Made by a program: the position numbers and the translations under genes. Source: Mansonella perstans (Eukaryota > Nematoda > Chromadorea > Rhabditida > Onchocercidae). From it: 64,000 bases of DNA. The stretch lies in the NCBI GenBank assembly GCA_037074765.1, contig JBAMDO010000015.1:186001-250000 (forward strand). Reading direction: 5' to 3'. The notes below the pieces were generated by a model. It was not told the origin of the DNA and made no database searches. It saw nothing but the letters and a program-made list of their open reading frames with translations. Position 1 is the first letter of the stretch, and every line of letters starts with the position of its first letter. Positions 51,501-64,000 of the stretch are shown piece after piece.

Positions 51501-54500
51501 CTTCTCGTTTCACAGTTTCGAACACTGGAAAAATTTGGACAATAAGGCCTGGCAATAAGACTTACAAAAATATCTGAATCTGAATGCTTATACCATTATC
51601 GATAAATTTCAATAGAGCCAAAAAATCCCAATTGACAGCTGCTTCCAAATAAATTGTAGCTTTTTTATCATCTAAATCACAACTTTGCAACAATTCCTGT
51701 AACACTTGTACTCTTCCGTCCTTCCAATCGTCTAATGTCTTGCCCAAATGCATCACTGCTTCCAAAATCGACGTATTCTAAAAAGATATTTCAACATCAA
51801 AAATACCAAGATTTGAAACCTAACAAAAGTGATTTTGGACCTAAGATTTCAACCAATTTGATTTAATATTGCTGTTCATCTCATCGATGTCCTCATCTTA
51901 TAACTCTTAAAAAACGACTTCTAGAAAAATTCCAAAGAAAAAATGAAAAAATCTGATGACAACTTTGAAATTTTACTTACTCGATAACGCAAAAATGCAA
52001 ATTTGAACAATTTAGTAAGAAGTCTCCGTAGATTCTCATTTTCTTTTGCATATTTTCCATCAACTAAGGTAAAACGTAGTGGGAGCCACATTACCGCCAA
52101 ACAGTTCAGCAACAAATGTGACGAACGCCAAAGCTTGAATTTTTCGCTTGTTTCATCTATAACTGAGTAAAACTAACTGCTAATCACAAAATCGCTTTTC
52201 CGGTAAGAATTAAGATAACTTAATCTATGCCAGTCCAAACATCAAGTCCATCGACTACTGTATTTAGGGTTTGTCATATATGAATATGTGAGAGGTCACA
52301 CAAAATTTGCCATAAAATTTAATTTAAATCGTTTGCTCATCAAGTTACATGTGGTAGTATGGACTATGTTGCTCTGCCAATAAACTCAATTAAAGCATCT
52401 AGAGAAGTCCGGCATTTTCGAATCTTTGCCATGTGCATATCGTAATAAGATATAAAGTTAAGATGAGAACTTTTTTTTGAAATCAATTTTCCTGGACATT
52501 AACACAAATGAGTGAACCTTGAATAGGTTCAATGAATGTTTCACATACGGTTGCCTCTGAACACAAGGATATTGTTTCATCTGCTTCGCAACCATCAATT
52601 CCTTCCAGAGAACGTAATGCTTTATATACAGCCAGCACTAATGATTTCGCATGTTGAACTGATGAAAAACATTCAAAATTAGAGATTTAAAAATTTAACT
52701 GTAAAACGAGAAAAAATAATATCAAATATTATTTGGACAATCTCTTTCAATAGCTCTCGCCCTTTCTATTGGGAGTGCTCATTCGCTCTCAATACCCAGA
52801 AATCAATGATCGAAATGTAGGAACCAACCAGCATGTTCGACTGAAATTAGATTTTCGGCGACAATTATGTGATGGAAAGAAAGAGCAGCGATTTCACTCT
52901 CTTGTCCCATAATAATTATGCGACGGATCATTTCATCCGGATTCAGTCCTGGTTTCACATATGATGGCAGTAGCAGCTTCGTAATCTCGAAAAAAAATAA
53001 GAATGCTATATTGGAGTCGAAATAAGAATGCTATATTAATAATAATTTTAGATAATTTTATTCACCTCTTTCCGCACCATGTCAGATTCCTCAAGGGCAA
53101 ACACTTTCAAAATGCGATCCATCTTTACCACTTCGCTAAGCTAAAATATTTGTTGTTCACATCATTTACCAAAAAATGGAACTTACGCTTATACATTTTT
53201 ATACTACTATCTGTACGTGTTTTCCAGTAAACCAATTATCAAAAGTTCTCTCAACTCTAGAATATTTCCTTTCTAGCGAATTTCAACTTGAATCGCTTTT
53301 CAAAAAAAGACACTAAACCTTGATAAAACGATGACCTACTACCGCATTCAGCAGCTGAAACGCAGCTAGTCGAACATGATCACAACGATCATTTATCCCT
53401 CTATTGTCAAATAAACATTTCAGGGCTCGTGCACAAGCATTAACAGCACTTGCGCACCGTAAAAGATCGCGCATTCCTTCGTAAACTGCTGTTCTCACAG
53501 TCTCAATACTATCCACTGATAAAACATCGATTATCTGAGAAAAAAATTATGAATAACACTGATAAACTGTTTAGGAACACATCGTCAGTTGCAGATCAAA
53601 ATCATCATATGAAAGATTAATAAAAAGCATAAGCTGAGTTCTACTGCTTGTGGAACTCAAACTAATATGTCATTCATAATTTTAAAGAGGAAATGAAAAC
53701 TAAATCTCGCCTTCCTTGAATTACTAGTACGAACTAAAAACGTTAGAGTCTTTAAATAGCAAAAATTACCTGCGTCAAACAATGCTTGATAAAATCTACA
53801 GGAAATGTGTCGTAATAGGAGCTTAGTATGAACAATGTTCGTCTGCATGCTTCGGACCGAATCCCATAGCTATCATCTTTCAGAAGATCGATAATTATTT
53901 CTTGCTGAAGACTAAAACTTCCCGCATTTTCCTGAACAAACTGATTTCGAATAGTCTAAATTTCAATGGACAAATTGTTTATTTTGAAATTGCTCGTGTA
54001 TACAGACAAAGTTAGTTAGATCGTCTTATGCTAGGACTGGATGTTGCAAAATGCATTTCCATTCATTTCCTGATCAGTCACATTAATTTACAAGCAGCAG
54101 ATCATGCTTTCATAACACATTTTACTTGTAAATTATTTTTTATGAAACCGAATTTGGCAAAAATACTTTTTTCTTTGGAAGTTATTCAAGAAAAATACTG
54201 TACCTTTAAACGGAAGAAATTCCGCATTTCTCATTAATAGAAAATGGATTTTAATCTTAATTTCGGAGTCATCTGCAAGACCTGGTTCTCTTTGAAAATT
54301 CCAAATTTAAATATAGTATATATATATTTATCAAAAAATTTATTATTATATATATATTTATCAAACGCAAAAAATCCTTTTAGCTATGCTACATGACTCA
54401 GTTTTATTTATGCCCTGCAAAAGTGCGGCAAATAAGGCTGTTAACCAAACTGATAAAAATCCAGTGTCTTGCACCCAAATATTATTTAGTTAAAACATAC

Positions 54501-56271
54501 GAAGTCATCATCCGATACAAATGGATAGAGCGGCAAAAAGAGACAGCAAGCATTGTATCGAACTGTATCATTAGCCGCCTAAAACAATACCAAATTTTAA
54601 AAATAGAAGTAATGTATAATTTACGCTCGAAAATTTCTCGGCCAAAAAAATATTGAACAAATCAAAGTTTAAGTATGAATGAAACCTTCAAACAACGCCA
54701 CAAATTCGGCTCGAATATTCGGTATATCATTGCATCAATTTGTTTGGTTCTGGCTTTCCCGACAGGCTCGAGCATCTGCAATTCTTAAAACTTCAAAAAT
54801 CATTCTGATGTAAATGTCATAAACCGGGGTTTCTGAAAATTTTCTACAACTGCATTCTACCTTACACACTTTGAAATGTATAGCAATTTCTTTTTTTTTT
54901 TTTTTTTGGGTTCCTAAATTATCAGTCTGTTTAATTTGCAAGACCTTCGAAATACACATATTTGCTGGAAGCAATTGATTAAATTTTCATGAAATAAAAA
55001 GCAGAAATAATTATGATACCGCCATAAATTTTTTATTACAACGAAAATGCTGCAGAGCATAATAGACGATGTCCATAAAAATTTTTTCCAACTGATACTG
55101 CAATTTATGGATACCATCTTTCACTGCATTCTTCCAGGCCAATAACAAAACCTCGCCATAATTCGCACATTGTGTCCTCAAGTACGGGCATAACAAATAA
55201 AATCAAATAACGCAAATGAACTTAAAGAATTTCGAAAGCAACTATCAAGTTCCAATATCAACTTGAGCTTAAAAACCGATAAATTCAAGTTACGATTGAA
55301 AATCGATAAATCTTTACTAACTTGCTTGTCTTTTCGGATGTAACCAATTTTTTGACTAGCATCCAGAATCTATCAACACCAATTTTTGAAATGAAATGAG
55401 CTGCTAGTTTCTTGCCCTAAATGAATAATGAAACTTGATTACGAAACTTAAGACTAAATTATTTAATAAAACATATGGAAAAAAAACCATGAACTGATAC
55501 AGAAATCTTTTTGCTGACAAAACTATTTGCAAATTCTGAAAAATTAAAAAAGCTCACTGCAAATCAGATTATTTTTGAAAAAATTAATTGACTTCTATCA
55601 AAAAACTTTTCAATGTTTAGAAGTTGAGAAAAAAGAAAGTAGAATACAAGTTTCTGATAAGGATTCCAAATTACTACACGATTAATAGTAATATTTAGAT
55701 ACAAACCTCCAGTGAGATAATAAAGCAGGGTTCGTTAACGGCACATTTCAGTTCGTTAACTGTACACTTTTCCAAAATTTCATCTACATCCGAATAAAGA
55801 CGCTTCAGGAGCTGTTTCTAAAAATTGTGAAATTTCTGTGTCGTCAATTAAGACCAGGATTCTATTGGTGAAAATGCCGCGGTAAAATTATTCCACCTAG
55901 CTGAAATTTAAATTTCGTGGTCTCGGGATGCGTTCGCAAAGAGAATTGCCACGGAATTCTTAACCTATTGGAACGTCCCATATCGGCAACTGCAGTGCGT
56001 TAGAATTTAAAAAAAAAAATGAAATAAATATCAATTAGGAAAATGAAAAAAAGTTCTGGAGAAATACCTGGCCACGAATCGGTTTTACAGCCTTCATCAA
56101 CAAATCGCCATAAGAACTTAATTCATAATTCAACTTTGACATATTTCCTTCACCATCTTTATTTTCATTTCTCATTTCCATATCTGTTCTTTTATGGCCT
56201 AATTTCCCGACTTCTGATGCATTGAAAATGGAAGTCTGTTCATTACCTGCATTACATGTACATATTTGCAA
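48565..56271 (-). CDS. NCAPG2: Condensin-2 complex subunit CAP-G2 (NCAPG2-like)
   Basis: This multi-exon HEAT-repeat protein ends in a last exon at 48565 to about 48780. CAP-G2 is the HEAT subunit of condensin II, acting on mitotic chromosomes in the nucleus. The alignment seen from memory runs: KQLLKRLYSDVDEILEKC (55.8 kb), LAWKNAVKDGIHKLQYQLE (55.1 kb, like human AWKKASGKILEAIE), then VRLAAFQLLNAVVGHRFIK (53.35 kb) followed by LSEVVKMDRILKVFALEES (53.1 kb). The last pair matches human VRVAFVDMLLKIKAV..FWKICPMEHILVRLE. Next come LNPDEMIRRIIIMGQESEIA (52.9 kb) and further helices to the C-terminal KYVKNEMLLHLNALIKEL. The N-terminal exon (56080 to about 56261) is open upstream past 56181 (MEMRNENK) and 56142, so the start is unresolved. 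Family assignment rests mainly on the central part. Confidence 0.82.
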
Positions 56272-57327
56272 ATAACAACAAGCTATTCACCTAGAATATT
56301 TCCAGGACTGGCCTGTTTTTCGATTTAGGAATGATTCCTATATTAGAGTGCATTAGAGAATTCTGATAAATTTTTCAATCAAGATCAGATGGATAATTGA
56401 CTATTGGAATAATAATGGAAAATGATTTCTTCCTACTAAAAGTTACTTTAATAATCCATCTGAATCTCTTTGCTAAAACAATTAAAATGATTGGGACAGA
56501 TGTTTTATTACTCATTTGTTACTTCCTTTTGTCCCATATCTTGGCCTCTTATGTAAAAATACATGGTTGGCCAATATGTGTGCATTATTACTTTTATAAT
56601 ACATAATTAAACAAACCAATGAGGGAATTTTTCCTCGCAAGCTGATCTACTTGTTTTATTGGCATTTCCACTCCTGAATACATATATGGCTATATTAAAC
56701 TTCACGTAAGTTGTAGAATCCTCACTCCCTCTACGTGAGTAATACCCCATCTTAGATACCTTACAAACCAATGAGGGAATTTTTCCTCGCAGGCTGATTT
56801 ACTCGTTTTATTGATATTTTCACTCCTGAATACATATATGGCTATATTAAACTTCACGTAAGTTGTAGAATCCTCGCTCCATCTACGTGAGTAATACCCC
56901 ACCTTAGATACGTTACTAACAGAAGCCTTATTCCCATTCTGTAAAATGTTGCCTACATTCGCGCCAAATTTATAAATTCAATTAGCGTTTTTGAGTTTCG
57001 AAACGAAAGATGTCTTACGATGTACACGCCAATGCTGCGCCATTTGTTAGGATGCTGCATTTTTAGAGAGAGAATCCAGGCAGTTATAGCATCGATACGT
57101 TAGGCATCAATACGTTAGGCCGTTGTTGAAGGATTTTTCCTCGGGATTTGATGGGTTTCTTAAATTGACATTGGAGTTATTGAAGGCAATAAATGTTAAC
57201 GTAAACTATAGTAGATTTATAGGAGTGATAGAAGTGAGGTCAAAGAGTTTGAGGTCAAGTTATGGCTTCATTTTTGCTTACCTTACTTATGGGTCAGCGT
57301 AATAAGTTTCGCTTTGTAGAATAACTG
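56272..57327. promoter_or_regulatory. Divergent intergenic region between CAP-G2 and LPCAT3
   Basis: About 1 kb separates two genes pointing outward, so both promoters should be here. It contains the 152-bp tandem duplication at 56611-56914 and a 15-bp direct repeat (GCATC.ATACGTTAG) at about 57091-57120. Plus ORF 56397-56606 and minus ORF 56702-56902 are by-products; the latter reads through the duplication. Confidence 0.5.
56611..56914. repeat. 152-bp tandem duplication in a divergent promoter
   Basis: The copies at 56611-56762 and 56763-56914 both begin ACAAACCAATGAGGGAATTT. They remain aligned at exactly 152 bp spacing to the end, with roughly ten substitutions and no gaps. Confidence 0.93.
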
Positions 57328-57372
57328 ATGAATAATTTTAGAAGATTTATTGAATTTAAAGGAAACGAATCA

Positions 57373-60300
57373 ATGGGTATACTATCAGGATTATCAGCAG
57401 CAGTACATGTACGTGAAGATGGCTTGGTTTTATTTATCACCATTCTTGCTGGTAGGTTTATTGGCAAAGTGTAAATAATCTGTTAATAATGATAATATCT
57501 GTAAGTGATAGCGTATTATCGACTGGCTATTATGTTGGTCATCAGTTCCTTTTTCAAGCGATTGGTCATTTTTTAATAGAAAGATTTTATTCGCATTTAT
57601 ATGCTTTAATTTTGATAGAAGTATCAGTGAAATGAATTTTTCACTGAAATTTTTAGAATATCCACTGGCGGTAATTCAACGGTCAATATTTTACAATAAG
57701 TCACCTACTATACAATATGTTTACTTTGTGGTTGCTGGTTTGGCACTTTATCTCTTTAATTATGGTATCGCTTTTGATGTTCATTTTAAAAACAATGGAA
57801 ATAGATTTAATTCAATTTTAGCTCATCTACCTCTTTTATTATCTATAAAAACGATATTTTTTGAAGTTCTTTAGAAAAAACTTGTGATTGTTTGTATTAC
57901 TTAGGAAATTGATCTCATTTTTCAGGCGTTGCAGTACTTCATAGCATTGTAAGTATATTGATGGCGTACTGGATTGTTACATATTTTCCAGGCCAGAAAG
58001 TTTCTGTCCTATTAGCTCATATTGTATTTTTGGTGAGTTGGTTGTAATAACTTTCTATGATAACTTTTGGAATAATTTGGCACTTTACCTCTTTAACTAC
58101 GATTCGCTCTTGACGTTCATTTTAAAAACAATGAAAATAGTTCCATTTTATCCAGTCTATTTTCTTTATTACCTGTAACCGTGTCCTTTGCAGTGATTTA
58201 GGAAAAAACTCATGATTGTTTTTATTGCATATAAGATAACTTTGTATGATTTAGCACTTTATTTTCGATTTATTTTGTTTTTGGTTAAAATATTACCAAA
58301 TAATAAGACATTCCTGACATATATGTTTCAGATTTCTAAATTAGTTGCGGTTCAGTTGGATGAAAGCTTTCGTTCAGATTTACTTCCTTCTAAAAAATTT
58401 TTTGAATTTCAGGGGCATTTATTAATTGGCTATATTTATTCAGAAACTGATGATTATGATATCAACTGGACAACATCATTTTGTGTGATGACTTTACGTT
58501 TCATTGGTCTTGTTATGGATGTTTATGATGGACACAAGCCCGTGGTATATTTTTAACATTTTATAAACTAAGGTTGTCACAGTTGTCACTGTATTCGCGC
58601 GAGAATGATGCAAAAAATAGAGATCTTCATCAATAAGCTTTATTTGTTCTCTCTTATTCTAGTCTCTGTTGTATGGATTATGTTTCATAAAATTGGTCAA
58701 AAAACTTTATAGCTTGGAATGTTTCGGAAAAAACATTGATTCATTTATTTTTCAACAGTAACTGATTCATAGTTCTGCCTGAGGTTCAAAATACGTTATT
58801 CGCGATTATGGTTTAATTTAAGCCTTCATTTTTGAGTATCGAATTTAGTGCAGTAGCCAGATGATTTTTTCAGGGTAAATTGGAAACATACCAAACGCAG
58901 ACAGCGATAAAAAAACCTCCTAGTCTTTTAGAAATTGCAGCTTTTGGGTATTTTTTTTGTGGCACCTTTACTGGGCCACTTTTTTCTCTTTCTCGCTTTC
59001 GATCATTTGTCTCTGGAGAATATCTCAACAATAAGAAAGAAGTACGTGTGTCAGGGTTAGTTTTTTATTAACTTTTGATATTTTTAATATGGTCAGTAGA
59101 CCATTTTTACGAATGTGGCAGAAATTATTTAAAAATATTCCTCTTAATTTCAGACTTATGCCCAGCCTGGGACGTTTTGTAGCGGGTTGTTTTTACATGA
59201 TTATACATCATTGGGGAACTTTGTGGATACCGAATGAATATTTTAACTCTCCTCAATTCCTTGTTAGTGCTTAAACTAACTCTATTTATTCTTAAATTTT
59301 TTTAAAAAAAAACTTGCTTAACCATAAAAATAAATTAGGGATCGAGAACCTTGCAATTATTCATACATGTTAAAATAAATTTCTGTTTGATAGAGACTGT
59401 TTAACACCATGTTTTGTTTGGGACGATTTCTAATATATAGTTTGAAATCTTGTTGTGAATTTTCAGGCGCTTTCATTTCGATGGAAATTAATATGGATTG
59501 TACTGTGGTTCCGACTTACAATGTCCCGATATGTTTCTGTTTGGCTTTTTACAGTATGTTTTCGGTTATGTGTTATTTATCTGCTACTCACTGCATTCAG
59601 GTGTTGTGCAGGTATTGGTGTTCAAATTTCAGTTGTCCTCTGCTGATGCGTTTAGCCTATAGCTTATGTATCAAAAGTTGATGAAATTGATTATAGGTGA
59701 AAGAGATGTTGCAGATGTATTGTTTCATTTCATTTATTAAATATGATTTTCAACAGGAAGGAGCAGCGATATTGACGGGTATTGCATATAACGGAAAAGA
59801 TTCGAAAGGTTGCGACCGTTGGGATGGCGTACGTGATGTCCATATAATAAAATGGGAATTTGGTTTGGATTTTCAGAGTGCTATTGATAGTTTCAATGTT
59901 GGGACAAACACTTTTGCGAAAAAGTAACTTTTGGATATATTTAAAGTCTACTGAAAAAATTGAACATGATCGACTTGCTTAAGTTGATAAACTTTCATCT
60001 ATATATTGTAGTTGAACAAGTCAGATCATTCTGGGCTGAATTAAATTTTCTTTATATCAAAGCGCATATCAGTGCAAACACTTCTAGTGATGAAAAGTTG
60101 AAAGTTGACATTCTCTTTTACTTGATATTAATTCGTTGATTGTATCCATATTTTATTCCAGCTATTTATATCGACGACTGCAGTGGTTGGGTAATCAAAC
60201 CTATAGTCGTATAATAACGCTTCTTTATCTTGCAATTTGGCATGGTTATCACCTTGGTTACTTCATTCTTTTTTCTCTCGAATTCGCATGTATTTCAGCA

Positions 60301-61070
60301 CAAAAACAGGTTTCCGCACTTTCACTGGAAATTTTCGTTGTGGCATTTTTTATATAAATTTTTGTTACTAACATTTCTTTCATTTTTATTTTGAAATAAG
60401 AAATAACATTCTTCCAGCGAAAATTTTTAATGTGAAAAATAGGAATAATGCAAAAAAAAAAACTCAGTTGCTGAATTTCTTACCTTTTATTTTTCAAATT
60501 ATTTAAATTATTTTATAGTTTTATTCATTGCTGAGTAATTCACCGAAGCTGTCGCACCACTTAGCGCAACCATATATGCTACCATTGAAATTTATTTTTG
60601 GCCGTGTTGTAGTCAGTGTTTCGATGGGTATTGGCTTTTTAACATTTGGTCTTATCAAAACACGATACTGGATAAGGGTCTGTTGTCTTTTGTATTCAGT
60701 TTCATTTTTTCTGGTTTTATTAAATTCTCCAGATATTATCAGATTCATTCGAAATTGCTTCAACAATTTCGAAATCGAAATTGCTTTAATATTTAATATC
60801 GTATCAAGTTACATTTTGAAGGTATTCAGCAACACTTCATTTCAGAAGTTCTCACATAATCGTGTATGTGCTTTTAAAATTTGGGTGCGCAACTTTCTTT
60901 TCTTTCCAAAAAATAAACTTTTGAAAGCAAAATATTTAAAATTTCCATTTCAGCCTCTTCTTTCCGTGTATTGTTTCACGCATATATTTTTCATATTTAT
61001 ATGGCCATTATTTTATCGGTATTTATTCAGAATAAGACACAAAACGATAACAAATGTTCTCAAGCAGTGA
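57373..61070 (+). CDS. LPCAT3: LPCAT3-like MBOAT lysophospholipid acyltransferase
   Basis: Eleven exons fit in phase: 57373-57451, 57657-57764, 57926-58032, 58413-58544, 58874-59055, 59154-59262, 59467-59553, 59757-59923, 60162-60309, 60519-60677 and 60954-61070. They give 464 residues (human LPCAT3 has 487). This ER multi-pass enzyme transfers polyunsaturated acyl chains to lysophosphatidylcholine and related lipids. Matching stretches: LLIGYIYSETDDYDINWT, PPSLLEIAAFGYFFCG, EGAAILTGIAYNGKD, then SFNVGTNTF with the catalytic Asn, and LAIWHGYHLGYF with the catalytic His. A final hydrophobic helix precedes RIRHKTITNVLKQ. An in-frame ATG at 57328 would add 15 residues, but a TTTTAG acceptor at 57340 lies between the two ATGs. 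If spliced-leader trans-splicing uses it, 57373 is the start. I prefer 57373. Confidence 0.93.
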
Positions 61071-61991
61071 GTATTTGAAAGCAAGGAAATTAGTTGATTA
61101 TTTGCTTTATAGTAGTTCTTAACACTGTTCATTGCGTTTTGTTTTCATTGTTAATACTGGTCTTGATATAGCTTTTTGCTTGTAAAAATTTAATGACTTT
61201 TCAAAAACTTAGCATTCAATTTAATTTGTTCTAAATGTATTCAAACGAAATTTCAACTAGTGTTTTATTTTTGTTGGGAACAAGAGTCCAACTCTACAGG
61301 TCTCTCTCATTTTATCTTCCTTTATCTGTAGGAAATTTCTGAATGTTTGGCAGAAATTTTTTGAATTTATTTCAGAAAGAAAAATGAAAAGATGATAATT
61401 TTTGAGACTTAGTTTTGGTCATCATTATATTTTTATTACTGATATACAGAAATCTGTAAAACATCTGGAAAAACATCTGGAAAACATTTCTGGGAAACTC
61501 TGGAAAACATTCCGGGAAAAAAGAGATCGTGTAACTACAACTAATGGAAAATTTATCATTTAACAGACGTATAGTCGGGATATTGTCACTTACAGCTTTC
61601 ATTCAATGATCTATAGATCTATCCCGAAGTTTCCCAAAGTTATTATCATATTTTCAAAATCAGGTCTTAATCGTAACTAAGCGTAACTGGAAAGTAGGGT
61701 AACTCTTTAACTGAAAATCCAAACTTTTAACGCTGAAATTTGGATTTTCCGATTGAAAAATTTTACGTAATCCGAATGCTTTATTCTTGAAGTCTTTGAA
61801 TAAGTAATATGTATTTTCATATTATATTTTAAATGGCTATTACTAGCAGAAACTTAATTTCAGCAGATGCATTTTTCTGTCTATTTAAATTGTGTTGTTG
61901 ATGTAATGAGTCGGCTTAGACATATAAATAAAAATTTGCTTTATAATATAGTAATGAGAGTGACAAATGACAATATATTGTTGTCTTTCAG

Positions 61992-62180
61992 TGCAGCAGC
62001 CTTTCAACGAAATTTCCTGACCATAAAAATCTAATACTTCTTGCGAAGAACAGAAGTATTACATCTCTACCACTCATCCCTCAAAATGCTTCTATAATAC
62101 AATTAATGGAATTAAAGCTTGGATACCACACCATAATTAAAAAGACTTTCACTCAATTTCTAATCATTTACTACCAATAA
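61992..62180 (+). pseudogene. Possible leucine-rich-repeat-like coding fragment
   Basis: A 62-codon open frame follows a TTTCAG acceptor and ends in TAA. It encodes CSSLSTKFPDHKNLILLAKN, continues SITSLPLIPQNASIIQLM, and then shows ELKLGYHTI. The Leu spacing and N-terminal Cys loosely recall an LRR N-cap followed by one repeat. There is no ATG, and the reading frame breaks immediately after. It could be a decayed LRR gene, one exon of a gene I cannot assemble, or chance. Confidence 0.2.
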
Positions 62181-63546
62181 ATAAACATGATGTGATTAGT
62201 TGTAACACATCTGGTGAGCAGTTCTGGATACTGAACAATGTTTGTGGTGCAAATGGAAATTACTGGCAAAATTTACATGAATTGATTTTTTAGCTCATTT
62301 CTCAAACTGGTCTCTAATTCTTATTGCAACACCTGAATTCACTGGAAATATTAGTTCCAATTAATGCTCTTATTAATTTGTCTGAACAACTGCAAAAATT
62401 AATTTGTCGTAGCACTTCGTTATGCTGAATTTAAATTTCGCTCTAAACTCTGTTGACATTGAATAGTGACGAAAGCGCAAGAATCGTGCTGATATATGTG
62501 TACACAATAACTCATTGTGAGATTAACAGGTTCCCATATTCCAAAACATTTTGTTTCTATTCTGTGCAGTTTTGTGAAATGTTGTTGACAGCAAAGTCAA
62601 AACTACGATGACATTCTGTCATCGTATCGCTTCCACTAACTCTAATTAGTGAGACTCTAAAAATCAGTTTAAACTCATCATTATTGGATTTCAATTGCAA
62701 TAGAACGAAATTATATTTTGAAATTTTGGAATTTTCGCAAAGAAATTAAATTCGAAAGTCAGATAGTTCGATTTATCAACATTTGATTTATTCCAGTGGG
62801 CGATCGTTAAAAAAAATTTTTGCTAAATTTAGCAATTTGATAAGATTTGAAATATGAAAAAGAAGTAAATAAGAGAAGAGTTTTCACCAGAAAAATTTTG
62901 ACTTTTAAATCATTATTGGACATAACTCGTCCACAGAGCAGCAACATTCATATCTCTTGAAATTCAAATAATTGTTTTGACATAATGCTTGTTAAATTTT
63001 GACAATTTTTCAACCTAAATTTCAAATGAAAATGTAATAATGTCATATTTGGTGCTGTTATTGATTACAGAATTTATACGTTATGGCACCTGGTACGTAC
63101 CATTCAACATCTCCATTCATCCAAAAATGTAGATAGTTTTGTGGAGAGATATGGAGCGAACGACCTACATCACATGAGTGTCCTGCATTTGTACCTCTTC
63201 ATTCAAGAGCTGATATTTTAACAATTCCAATGAGGAGAAATTTTTAGGAAAATATTGGGTCTGAAATAGTTTATATAACTTATGCTTTAAAATTTACTTT
63301 TCCATAACATCAAAATATAAAAGTTGTTTAACTTGGAAAACACTTCTATTTTCAGATTCCTTCGCTTTGATCAGTGAAGTCGCTAGTCAATACTATAAAG
63401 TGATGTAAGAGCATCTTACAGGTTGTGATGAAAGAAATTAATAGAATTCAGTGGCTTATAGCCACATCTTTTTTTTATTATTTTTTATTACATCTCCAAT
63501 TTGTTTGAAGTTGTTTAAAGATTTTGGAAAAGATTTGACATTAATA

Positions 63547-63843
63547 TCAGCCAGAAGGCTGTTGACGAAGCAAATAATAAAAAGCCAAATGATTCAACTT
63601 CGCAGTTTTGTTAAAAGTCAACTGATAGCATATTGTTTGCCTCACTATATGTTTTACTGTTACTGAGAAATGGTAGTTTCTATTGCGAATCTCAATTTCA
63701 TGAAACTTATTTGAAACTTGTTGCTTCCAGTGGTCCATTATCCATTTTTCCGATAGTGTGCTTAATTCATAGCTTGCTTTATAATTATGTATGAATGTTT
63801 CAATATTTGAGATTACTTCAAAAGTAGTTAATAGTTGCTCCAA
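63547..63843 (-). CDS. Possible exon of an unidentified minus-strand gene
   Basis: The open frame has no ATG at its left-hand limit (it begins TTG) and reads LEQLLTTFEVISNIETFI, then WIMDHWKQQVSNKFHEIEI. This is a varied, helical-looking composition unlike the Phe/Ile/Lys-only chance ORFs nearby. A GT donor after HFS at about 63660 would end it. No family is recognised. A 5' part could lie beyond the window edge. Confidence 0.25.
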   Translation of the reverse strand: MEQLLTTFEVISNIETFIHNYKASYELSTLSEKWIMDHWKQQVSNKFHEIEIRNRNYHFSVTVKHIVRQTICYQLTFNKTAKLNHLAFYYLLRQQPSG

Positions 63844-64000
63844 TTTGATGGCTTTTTAAAGAAATTAAATTATGAATGCCAATAATGAAATTAGCAAACT
63901 TGTTTATTTTGATTCTCTCGTGAAACCAACCAAATACATCATTAATTTAATGCTATGATACCGACAAAAATAACTGATTAATTAAAAAGAGAATATGAAA

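Larger units (their letters stand above)
61071..64000. other. Mostly non-coding right end of window
   Basis: The stretch lies downstream of LPCAT3 and is AT-rich. Apart from the two weak fragments listed separately, I find no exon with both splice signals and sensible coding content. Confidence 0.45.

Noticed and set aside
53003..53230. Plus-strand ORF inside the CAP-G2 gene
   Set aside because: It is a shadow of a CAP-G2 exon on the other strand (residues LSEVVKMDRIL) plus intron.
57090..57122. Telomere-like TTAGGC hexamers
   Set aside because: Only two copies, spaced 15 bp apart within a longer direct repeat; not a telomeric array.
60521..60766. Minus-strand ORF at the end of LPCAT3
   Set aside because: It is the antisense of LPCAT3 exon 10 and the following intron.
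1..64000. Bacterial (Wolbachia-type) insertion or transposon
   Set aside because: I saw no intron-free bacterial-like frame, transposase, reverse transcriptase or long terminal repeat. A similarity search would be needed to exclude decayed copies.

Overview
The window looks like nuclear DNA of a nematode. It is strongly AT-rich and has no bacterial-style gene packing. Genes are split into many short exons (about 20-260 bp) joined by GT..AG introns whose acceptors mostly read TTTCAG or close to it. A filarial (clade III) worm is the natural guess from the AT content and intron style, but the species cannot be fixed by eye. Exons were assembled by hand from splice signals, frame continuity and remembered family motifs. 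Where exon coordinates are given, the phases add up.

Layout, left to right: (1) 999-2960, minus: sigma-1 receptor/ERG2 family protein, four exons, one apparent GC-AG intron. (2) 3822-5425, plus: thiamin pyrophosphokinase, six exons, complete. (3) 5751-14097, minus: RRP12-type HEAT-repeat ribosome-biogenesis factor, tail-to-tail with TPK. (4) about 14370/15653-19251, plus: NADAR (YbiA-like) domain protein with a Gly/Arg-rich N-terminus, head-to-head with RRP12. (5) 20507-21886, plus: 3' part of an unrecognised gene. (6) 22631-23855, minus: small RING-like zinc-finger protein. (7) 25429-27115, minus: unrecognised five-exon single-pass membrane protein with a basic tail. (8) 30020-43470, minus: full-length MICAL (FAD monooxygenase, CH, LIM and bMERB domains). 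(9) 43471-48564: about 5 kb without a supported gene, with several tandem duplications. (10) 48565 to about 56271, minus: condensin II subunit CAP-G2. (11) about 57328/57373-61070, plus: LPCAT3-type MBOAT lysophospholipid acyltransferase, eleven exons, head-to-head with CAP-G2. (12) 61071-64000: mostly non-coding, with two weak coding-like fragments.

The recognised genes are ordinary eukaryotic functions: ER sterol/sigma biology, thiamin activation, pre-ribosome maturation, mitotic chromosome structure, actin oxidation and phospholipid remodelling. They do not form one pathway. Three pairs are divergent and may share promoters (sigma/TPK, RRP12/NADAR, CAP-G2/LPCAT3). I see no mobile element, CRISPR array, rRNA or convincing tRNA gene. 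The least described content is the NADAR protein, the small membrane protein at 25429-27115, the RING-like protein at 22631-23855 and the unidentified plus-strand exons at 20507-21886.
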